Of a DNA stretch of 41,806 nucleotides, positions 36,021 to 41,806 are shown one piece after another (position 1 is the first letter of the stretch; each line of letters begins with the position of its first letter). Under the pieces are notes generated by a model. The model saw only the letters and a program-made list of their open reading frames with translations, searched no databases and had not been told where the DNA came from. The translations under genes and the position numbers were made by a program. Source of the DNA: Gammaproteobacteria bacterium (lineage in GTDB: Bacteria > Pseudomonadota > Gammaproteobacteria > Pseudomonadales > Pseudohongiellaceae); the NCBI GenBank assembly GCA_018698975.1, contig JABIPQ010000043.1:1-41806 (forward strand), written 5' to 3'.

Positions 36021-36160
36021 TGAGTGTAATTCATCACCTGAGTATTCAGGCAGAAGCAGGTTTACCCTGAGTAGAATTCAGGAACTAATAATTAACAAAG
36101 AGATTATCAGCTAAGGAAGGGATTTTCTCAAACAATCTACAGATGAATTGAATGGCAGGC

Positions 36161-36532
36161 TCAGTTGCTGGCCATTAGCGCTTTAACTTCATCGAGACTT
36201 TTTCCCGTTTGCTCGATGCATAAATCCAGGATATCCAGACCGTAAGTCGCGGTGAGTTTCTTCAGGTTATCAATAGCCGCGCCAAGATCCAGCAAACGCA
36301 TAATATCAAGATCAGTCACTGCATGAATTTGTTCAAGGCTAAGACCATATTCCCGGCAATAGGAATCCGGAAAAGCGCGAAATCTTTTTTGATTTTCCTT
36401 GATGATCAGGGAAGCACATAACTTGTTCAGAGCAATGGCTTCAGATTCAGTTGCCACCATGGTGTCCTGTAATTCCGAAGAATGTGCTGAGAGCATGTCC
36501 CGAGCATGTGAAAAAGAGATGATTTTACTCAT
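36161..36532 (-). CDS. LigA-like (protocatechuate 4,5-dioxygenase alpha subunit-type) orphan protein
   Basis: 123 residues, soluble. LNKLCASLIIKENQKRFRAFPDSYCREYGLSLEQIHAVTDLDIMRLLDLGAAI follows the LigA pattern seen in the alpha subunit of ring-opening dioxygenases (L-x3-L-M-K-x-E-N-R, then Y/L-x-E-Y-G-L, then D-x-x-x-L-L-x-L-G). The catalytic LigB-type beta subunit is absent, so it cannot be a ring-cleaving enzyme by itself. Some LigA-like proteins occur alone, and a regulatory or scaffold role is inference. A near-consensus Anr box is 61 bp upstream. It is separated from anr by a 17-bp repeat array. Confidence 0.75.
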   Translation of the reverse strand: MSKIISFSHARDMLSAHSSELQDTMVATESEAIALNKLCASLIIKENQKRFRAFPDSYCREYGLSLEQIHAVTDLDIMRLLDLGAAIDNLKKLTATYGLDILDLCIEQTGKSLDEVKALMASN

Positions 36533-36586
36533 GGCGACTATGGTGATCTAAACAAGAGGAAGCGACAATCCAATTACTACGGTTGC

Positions 36587-36600
36587 TTGATTTAGGTCAA
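36587..36600. promoter_or_regulatory. Anr/Fnr box upstream of the LigA-like gene
   Basis: TTGATTTAGGTCAA matches the FNR/Anr consensus TTGAT-N4-ATCAA at nine of ten defined positions. It is centred about 61 bp before the start codon of the minus-strand LigA-like gene, a position suited to activation (class II if the transcript starts about 20 bp before the ATG). The Anr gene encoding the presumed factor is the adjacent gene upstream. Confidence 0.7.
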
Positions 36601-36666
36601 CAGAAAAAACAGCACAACAGGGAAATTGTTAGAAAGGACCTGTTTTTATACAGGAAGCGTTATATG

Positions 36667-36785
36667 GGAACTGCTTTGATGCAGGAACTACTTTAATGCA
36701 GGAACTACTTTAATGCAGGAACTACTTTGATGCAGGAACTACTTTGATGCAGGAACTACTTTAATGCAGGGACTACTTTGAGGCG
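36667..36785. repeat. 17-bp tandem repeat array at the anr stop codon, seven units
   Basis: Units start at 36667, 36684, 36701, 36718, 36735, 36752 and 36769. Consensus GGAACTACTTTRATGCA; only positions 7, 12 and a few in the last unit vary. The last unit contains the final codons and the TAG stop of anr (36773-36775) on the minus strand. Every other unit carries a copy of that TAG. The array probably grew from the gene's 3' end by slippage, and unit changes would not alter Anr. Confidence 0.93.
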
Positions 36786-37513
36786 TGGCAGACAGAGTGA
36801 AGTTTTTCATTATCATTAATATGAATTTCTCTACCATCCACGTTAATGATGCCTTCTTTTTGCAGGCGACTGAAAGTGCGGCTCACTGTTTCAATGGTTA
36901 GCCCCAGGAAATTTCCAATATCCATTCTGGACATGGGCAGTCGTAATGACTTGGCGCTCAGGTTGCGGCGACTAAAGCGGTTTGACAGGCTGACCAGTAA
37001 AGTAGTTACCCTACCTTCTGCATTTTTCTTGCTCAGAGTCATCATCATCTGGTGATCAGATTCTATCTGCTGGCTCATTAACTGGAAAAAGTGGCGTTGC
37101 AGCACAGGAATCTGCAGGGATAGTTCTTCTATTCGCTCAAAAGGGATTTCACAAACCGTGGAGGTTTCCATGGAGACTACATTGCAACCATGAGTGTTGT
37201 TTCCAATACCGTCAAAACCGAGGATTTCACCAGGAAGATAAAAACCAGTGACCTGTTCCACGCCATCATCATCCAGCAAATAGGTTTTGATAGACCCCGA
37301 ACGCACTGCAAAAATAGAGGTAAATCCATCTCCTGTTCTGTAGATGTGCTCACCGGCATGAATCGGTCGACTGCGCTTAATGATGTCATTGACCCTGTCG
37401 ATATCCTTGAGATCCATGGCAATCGGCAGACACAGGCCTTTCAGGTTGCAATCTGAGCAGGAAGATTGGATAAAGCCGTGAGTACAGGCAATATTGTAAG
37501 GGTCAGTTGTCAT
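36773..37513 (-). CDS. anr: Oxygen-sensing Crp/Fnr-family regulator, Anr/Fnr type
   Basis: 246-residue regulator that holds an O2-labile 4Fe-4S cluster and switches genes on under low oxygen. Cluster ligands are Cys19, Cys22 and Cys28 (C-x2-C-x5-C, the Fnr spacing) plus Cys110 in THGCNV. A cyclic-nucleotide-like beta roll (about 30-150) and a dimer helix lead to the helix-turn-helix MSRMDIGNFLGLTIETVSRTF, where E-x-x-S-R in the recognition helix fits TTGAT half-sites. It is monocistronic by appearance, with tandem repeats at its end and a 208-bp region to the next gene. Confidence 0.95.
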   Translation of the reverse strand: MTTDPYNIACTHGFIQSSCSDCNLKGLCLPIAMDLKDIDRVNDIIKRSRPIHAGEHIYRTGDGFTSIFAVRSGSIKTYLLDDDGVEQVTGFYLPGEILGFDGIGNNTHGCNVVSMETSTVCEIPFERIEELSLQIPVLQRHFFQLMSQQIESDHQMMMTLSKKNAEGRVTTLLVSLSNRFSRRNLSAKSLRLPMSRMDIGNFLGLTIETVSRTFSRLQKEGIINVDGREIHINDNEKLHSVCHASK

Positions 37514-37721
37514 GCTTGTTCTCTTGAATTTGAGCGCATATTGTACTTTAAAGGCAGAGATTTGAGGAATTTTCTTAACATATTGGTATAAAACAATATT
37601 CTCCTGGCTGAAAAGTGCAGCCTGCCCCCCGGATTACAACACATTCGCCGGCCTTGCGGCACCTTGGTATTTCATTATGGTTTTAGATCGGGATGTCATT
37701 ATTACTGAATTATGCGGCCAA

Positions 37722-38912
37722 TTATTGTGATCTTAGTGGAATCCTGTCAATAGCCTGGTCGTCTGCGGGCAGAAATTCAGCGAGCACATTATTCAGGAAT
37801 TTATAGCCTTGATCAGTTGTAGCGAGGGTGTCTTTGCCCAGCAAGCCGCCAGTACGAAGTCTTGCTAACTCACTGCTGATACTGTTTATGGACAAACCGG
37901 TGCGCTGCTCAAATGACATTTCATCACTGCCACTGACCAATCTCAGGGCATTCATCATGAATTCCAGGGGCAAGTCTGCAACAGATACTTCAGTCAGTCC
38001 GGCCATCATATTTTGCGCGTTAGCGAGGTATTTTGCCGGTTGCCTGGTTTTGCGCGTACGCATAATGCGCTGTTCCCCAGGAAGGCTCACCTTGCCATGA
38101 GCGCCTGCACCAATGCCCAGATAATCACCGAAACGCCAGTAATTAAGGTTATGTGTTGATGCTTTGTCGGGTCTGCAAAAAGCAGAAATTTCATATCTGG
38201 AAAGCTTGTGTGCGGCTAACAACGCAATGCCCTTGTCCTGCATCTCGCTCACCAGATCATCTTCAGGCAATAGCGGGGGCTGGCTGTAAAACATAGTATT
38301 AGGCTCAATAGTGAGCTGATACCAGCTTAAATGTGGTGGCTCACATTGCAGGGCAATGTCCAGATCAACCAAAGCATCTTCAATAGATTGATCAGGCAAG
38401 CCAAACATAAGATCCAGATTAAAATTCTCGAAGCCGGCAGATCTGACATTTTTAGCTGCAGTTCTGGCCTCAGCATCATCATGAACACGCCCCAGTGCCT
38501 TTAAGGCGGCTTTGTCGAAACTCTGGATGCCAATGGATAAACGATTTATCCCTGCTGACCGAAATCCTTTGAACTTATTAATTTCAAAGGTGCCGGGATT
38601 GGCTTCCATGGTAATTTCTATGGCCTTGGAAAAGGGAATCAGTTTTTCAATTTCCGATAACAGCCGGGAAATACTTGCTGGAGAAAAAAGGCTGGGAGTT
38701 CCGCCGCCAATAAATATCGACACAAGTTCCCGCCCCTGAACGTAAGGTAAATCTCTTTGCAGGTCGGCCAGCAGATTATCGATATATGGTTTTTCAGGTA
38801 GATCACCCGCATAAGCATGTGAGTTGAAATCACAATAAGGGCATTTTTTCAGACACCACGGGATATGAATATACAGTGATAGTGGCGGCAGTATGAGCCG
38901 GCTCAGACTCAT
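37722..38912 (-). CDS. hemW: Radical SAM haem chaperone HemW
   Basis: 396 residues. The radical SAM motif lies in HIPWCLKKCPYCDFNSH (C-x3-C-x2-C). SIFIGGGTPSLFSP, EANPGTF and RLSIGIQSF are the HemN/HemW family strands. DYLGIGAGAHG and a C-terminal winged-helix-like HemN_C domain complete it. The fourth cluster-adjacent Cys of the coproporphyrinogen oxidase HemN (CxxxCxxCxC) is not present, fitting HemW, which inserts haem into respiratory proteins. The start overlaps the rdgB stop by four bases (ATGA). Confidence 0.94.
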   Translation of the reverse strand: MSLSRLILPPLSLYIHIPWCLKKCPYCDFNSHAYAGDLPEKPYIDNLLADLQRDLPYVQGRELVSIFIGGGTPSLFSPASISRLLSEIEKLIPFSKAIEITMEANPGTFEINKFKGFRSAGINRLSIGIQSFDKAALKALGRVHDDAEARTAAKNVRSAGFENFNLDLMFGLPDQSIEDALVDLDIALQCEPPHLSWYQLTIEPNTMFYSQPPLLPEDDLVSEMQDKGIALLAAHKLSRYEISAFCRPDKASTHNLNYWRFGDYLGIGAGAHGKVSLPGEQRIMRTRKTRQPAKYLANAQNMMAGLTEVSVADLPLEFMMNALRLVSGSDEMSFEQRTGLSINSISSELARLRTGGLLGKDTLATTDQGYKFLNNVLAEFLPADDQAIDRIPLRSQ

Positions 38913-39520
38913 ACAGGGAAACAGGTCAGTAGTTTTTGTAATGCTTGTGCACGATGACTGAGACTATTTTTTACGGCAGCTTCCAGCTCTGCAGAAGCGC
39001 AGTTATATTCAGGCACAAAAAACAGTGAGTCATAACCAAAACCATTGCTGCCTTGTTCGTTAAAAAGAATTCGTCCTTCCCAGCTGCCCTGGCAAATCAG
39101 CGGCATTGGATCTTCCGGAAAGCGCACTAATGCAATACAGCACTGGAAACGCGCGCTACGATTTTCTTCTGCTATTTGTGCCATGTTTTTAAGCAGTAGC
39201 ACATTATTGGCGGCGTCATTGCTTTCACGGTCCTTGTTAAGCCCGGCATAGCGTGCGGAAAAAATACCGGGTTCACCATGCAAGGCATCCACTTCCAGTC
39301 CCGAGTCATCGGCCAATGCTGCAAGACCAGAAAGCCTGCTTGCATGCCTGGCCTTAATGATGGCATTTTCGACAAAGCTCAGTCCGTCTTCCACAGCATC
39401 CGGGATATCAAATTCCGACTGGGGAATCAGGCTTACATTTTTGCTGGCAAGAATGTCCTGCAACTCTTTGAGTTTTGCAGAATTGCTGCTGGCAAGTACG
39501 ATTTTATCCAAAGCTGTCAT
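38909..39520 (-). CDS. rdgB: dITP/XTP pyrophosphatase (house-cleaning NTPase)
   Basis: 203-residue Ham1/RdgB enzyme that hydrolyses dITP, XTP and ITP to the monophosphates, keeping deaminated purines out of DNA. VLASSNSAKLKELQDIL is the N-terminal signature, ADDSGLEVDALHGEPGIFSARYAG the substrate-binding core, and GFGYDSLFFVPEY followed by the SHRAQALQKL tail are conserved. It belongs to the metX-metW-DUF4426-rdgB-hemW block usual in Pseudomonas-like genomes. Confidence 0.96.
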   Translation of the reverse strand: MTALDKIVLASSNSAKLKELQDILASKNVSLIPQSEFDIPDAVEDGLSFVENAIIKARHASRLSGLAALADDSGLEVDALHGEPGIFSARYAGLNKDRESNDAANNVLLLKNMAQIAEENRSARFQCCIALVRFPEDPMPLICQGSWEGRILFNEQGSNGFGYDSLFFVPEYNCASAELEAAVKNSLSHRAQALQKLLTCFPV

Positions 39521-39539
39521 GGTCAGGGGCTTGTGTTAT

Positions 39540-39980
39540 CTAGTTGTTATACATTCGGGTTTCCCAGGAGATTTCATGGGAGATGTCAGAACCTTCAGGG
39601 CTTACCTCAAGGCGAAAGCGAACAATTTCTGCATTTGAATAATCAAATTCGCCAATATAATAAATAGCCTGTCCTTCCTGGATTTCCCGGAAATCTATGT
39701 CCCCGGTTTGCCCTAATAGATTGCGCTTGCCCCCGGTTACCTGTGCAGATACTGCTTCGCTTGTACCGTCAGCATTATTTTTCAACACACTGATGTTCAG
39801 AAAGGCGCGCCTGTCACTACGCACGATGCCATATTGACGAGCAATATCCGCGTTGACAAAAGTACTGTTTACGGCCTGATAATAAATGCTGTAGTCGCCA
39901 AAATTTTCCGAGGCGGCCGTAGCGCTTAAACTTATAAAACTCAGACTACTAAGTATCAGGATGAATAAGAATTTTTTCAT
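39540..39980 (-). CDS. DUF4426 exported protein
   Basis: 146 residues with a signal peptide (FLFILILSSLSFISLSATAA). FGDYSIYYQAVNSTFVNADIARQYGIVRSD and FLNISVLKN are the start of the DUF4426 fold, an Ig-like beta sandwich, and EGQAIYYIGEFDYSNAEIVRFRLEV ends it. The family is found almost only between metW and rdgB in gammaproteobacteria. Its function is unknown, and the constant position suggests a link to the periplasm or to the neighbouring genes' regulation. Confidence 0.88.
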   Translation of the reverse strand: MKKFLFILILSSLSFISLSATAASENFGDYSIYYQAVNSTFVNADIARQYGIVRSDRRAFLNISVLKNNADGTSEAVSAQVTGGKRNLLGQTGDIDFREIQEGQAIYYIGEFDYSNAEIVRFRLEVSPEGSDISHEISWETRMYNN

Positions 39981-39998
39981 TTGGCTTGTTATTTGGTT

Positions 39999-40589
39999 TT
40001 AGCGGGTGAAGTGATAAATCGCATTTATCCCGAACAGGTTGGGATTCAGGTTCATCAGAAAACTGCTACGATGATCAAAGTCTACAACTGTTTTATGCAA
40101 AATTTTGATCTTTCTATCTTTACACAAAGTATCAAAATCCTTGATCGTACAATGGTGAATATTAGGCGTGTCATACCACTCAAAGGGCAGGGCGCTGGAC
40201 TGAGGCATATTACCGCCGGTAAGTAATTTCAGACGATGGCGCCAGTAGGCAAAATTCGGGAAGGTTATGATGCAGTACTTGCCGATGCGTAGCATTTCTT
40301 CTACCAGATGATCGGGTCGCTCTACAGTTTGTAAAGTTTGTGCCAGCAACACCGTGTCGAAACTGTTGGATTCAAAATTAGACAGATCCTTGTTCATATC
40401 CTGCTGAATAACATTGACCCCGGCCTGCAGACAAAGATTGATATTTTCAGTGTCAATTTCCAGGCCACAGTCGCTGATGCTTTTGTCTTTTTTCAGGTGC
40501 GCAAGGAAAGAGCCGTCACCGCAACCCAGGTCAAGCACTCTGGTGTCTGGTTCAATCCATTGTTGAATAATTTCCAGATCAGCGCGCAT
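39999..40589 (-). CDS. metW: Methionine biosynthesis protein MetW
   Basis: 196-residue SAM-dependent-methyltransferase-like protein that partners Met[33 protein letters not shown] starts it, with motif I at [22 protein letters not shown] and [45 protein letters not shown] are typical MetW. An ORF extends to 40706 inside metX, but AGGAG lies eight bases before the ATG at 40589 and the product then matches the family start. An ATG at 40595 is too close. It overlaps the metX stop (40579) by 11 bp, fitting tight coupling. Confidence 0.94.
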   Translation of the reverse strand: MRADLEIIQQWIEPDTRVLDLGCGDGSFLAHLKKDKSISDCGLEIDTENINLCLQAGVNVIQQDMNKDLSNFESNSFDTVLLAQTLQTVERPDHLVEEMLRIGKYCIITFPNFAYWRHRLKLLTGGNMPQSSALPFEWYDTPNIHHCTIKDFDTLCKDRKIKILHKTVVDFDHRSSFLMNLNPNLFGINAIYHFTR

Positions 40590-41784
40590 CGGCATCACTC
40601 CTGTCCCCGGTACTCTCTGCTGATACGCAACCCAGATAGGATTTAAGGGCCTGGATATAACGCGGAATAGGCAATAAAAAGGCGTCATGCCCCTGATCAG
40701 CTTCAATCTCCAGATAGCTCACTGGCTGTTTTGCTTTCAGCAAGGTATTGACGATTTCCCGCGACCTTTCCGGTGGGAAACGCCAATCACTGGTAAAGGA
40801 AATCACCAGAAACTTGCATTGGCTTTCAGCAAAGGCCTTGCTGAGATCAAAATTGTAATCCACCGCTGGATCAAAATAATCCAGGGTCTTGGTGATTAAC
40901 AGATAACTGTTGGCGTCAAAGCTGTGAGAAAAAATTTCACCCTTGTATTTCAGATAACTTTCTACCTGGAAATCCACGCCATAACTGAAATTCAGTTTTC
41001 CTGAACGCAGGTCACGTCCGAAACTTCCCTCAATAGCATCCTTGCCGAATTTATCGCGCATGGCACTGTCGGAAAGATAGGTGACATGCCCAACCATACG
41101 CGCCAGCATCAGGCCACGTTTTGGATAGGTGTTGAAATCGTAATAGCGACCGGCATGGAAATCCGGATCACTGGTGATGGACTGGCGCGCGATCTCATTA
41201 AAGGCAATATTTTGTGCGGACAGCTTTGGTGCAGCTGCAATAATAATGGCATGGCCAAGTCTGTCGGGATAGGAAATTGCCCAGCGCATAACCTGCATAC
41301 CGCCAAGACTACCGCCAATAACAGCCGCCCATCTTTGTATACCAAGTCGGTCAGCGAGTCTGGCCTGGCTTGTTACCCAGTCACGCACGGTAATAATTGG
41401 GAAATCAGGACCAAATGGCTTGCCGGTATCCGGGTCTATTGAAGATGGTCCAGTGCTGCCTGCACAACCACCAAGGTTATTCAGGCAGACAATAAAGAAC
41501 TTATTAGTGTCGAAAGCTTTGCCGGGCCCGATGCAGCAGTCCCACCAGCCAGGTTTTTCTTTTTCATCATCAGGTTTATAGAAGCCTGCAGCATGATGAT
41601 CACCGCTCAGGGCATGACAAATCAGGATGGCATTGGATTTGTCGGCATTCAGCTCACCATAGGTTTCCACCATCAGGTCATACTGGTCGATAGTGCGGCC
41701 ACTGCGTAAGGCCAGAGGCTCATCAAAATGGATGAGTTCCCCGGACACGAGCCCGACGGAATCTGCTGGAATAGCTTTGGCCAT
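40579..41784 (-). CDS. metX: Homoserine O-acyltransferase (MetX)
   Basis: 401-residue alpha/beta-hydrolase that activates homoserine in methionine synthesis. The nucleophile is in [12 protein letters not shown], the Asp in [12 protein letters not shown], and the His in [24 protein letters not shown] and [14 protein letters not shown] line the oxyanion and acyl-CoA sites. Whether the donor is acetyl- or succinyl-CoA cannot be settled here: gammaproteobacterial MetX proteins with a MetW partner often use succinyl-CoA, while the name suggests acetyl. Only 22 bp of upstream sequence is included (a GTTAAA-rich stretch), so regulation is not visible. Confidence 0.95.
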   Translation of the reverse strand: MAKAIPADSVGLVSGELIHFDEPLALRSGRTIDQYDLMVETYGELNADKSNAILICHALSGDHHAAGFYKPDDEKEKPGWWDCCIGPGKAFDTNKFFIVCLNNLGGCAGSTGPSSIDPDTGKPFGPDFPIITVRDWVTSQARLADRLGIQRWAAVIGGSLGGMQVMRWAISYPDRLGHAIIIAAAPKLSAQNIAFNEIARQSITSDPDFHAGRYYDFNTYPKRGLMLARMVGHVTYLSDSAMRDKFGKDAIEGSFGRDLRSGKLNFSYGVDFQVESYLKYKGEIFSHSFDANSYLLITKTLDYFDPAVDYNFDLSKAFAESQCKFLVISFTSDWRFPPERSREIVNTLLKAKQPVSYLEIEADQGHDAFLLPIPRYIQALKSYLGCVSAESTGDRSDADAR

Positions 41785-41806
41785 GTTAAAAAAGTTAAAA
41801 GTTAAA

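Noticed and set aside
36667-36785. CRISPR array
   Set aside because: Units are 17 bp, directly abutting with no unique spacers, and no cas genes are present.

Overview
The window looks like chromosomal DNA of a free-living, probably marine, gammaproteobacterium related to the Pseudomonas/Cellvibrio side of the class. This rests on gene content and order: a YfhL-type ferredoxin behind coaD, rsmD divergent from ftsY-ftsE-ftsX, the block hemW-rdgB-DUF4426-metW-metX, and an Anr/Fnr regulator with a complete Fe-S cysteine set. I see no tRNA, rRNA, prophage, integrase, intact transposase or CRISPR array. Lineage is inference.

Layout. 1-210: a tandem pair of REP-like repeats. 286-4128: ferredoxin and coaD, a neurotransmitter:sodium symporter-type transporter, a RidA protein, a STAS-like protein and rsmD. 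4306-7003: ftsY-ftsE-ftsX. A lipoprotein multicopper oxidase follows where rpoH is often found, then tag and a minus-strand acyltransferase. 9902-10562 is a gene-free stretch with two striking palindrome groups. 10563-13414 is an iorAB-type molybdenum hydroxylase pair (2Fe-2S subunit plus Tat-exported large subunit) ending in a strong terminator.

13638-18663 holds three consecutive minus-strand paralogues. Each encodes an exported, cysteine-free protein with TPR-like helices and a TonB-C-like end. This is the least explained locus and the best candidate for an undescribed system. 18867-28523 is an accessory stretch: an SDR oxidoreductase, a decayed DUF1552 gene, a cytochrome P460-like protein, a GNAT enzyme overlapping a carotenoid-cleavage oxygenase, a stand-alone shikimate kinase, two more GNATs, a secreted two-repeat protein, a GST, an aldehyde dehydrogenase and a membrane protein.

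28884-34701 holds a tiny lysine-rich protein with a strong terminator, a minimal RlpA lipoprotein, ilvD, argA, argE and phhB. 34731-36020 holds a hotdog thioesterase and a YdcF-type gene broken by one missing base. 36161-37513 pairs an orphan LigA-like protein, carrying a near-consensus Anr box, with the Anr gene itself. A 17-bp tandem repeat starts at the Anr stop codon. hemW, rdgB, a DUF4426 gene, metW and metX close the window.

Coupled sets: coaD/ferredoxin, ftsE/ftsX, iorA/iorB, rdgB/hemW, GNAT/carotenoid oxygenase and metX/metW all overlap or abut. argA and ilvD (51 bp) probably share a transcript, and so do the three TPR genes (about 50-bp gaps). Several database starts would be too long; ribosome-binding sites favour internal starts for tag, metW, phhB, the thioesterase, cytochrome P460, one GNAT and the first TPR gene.
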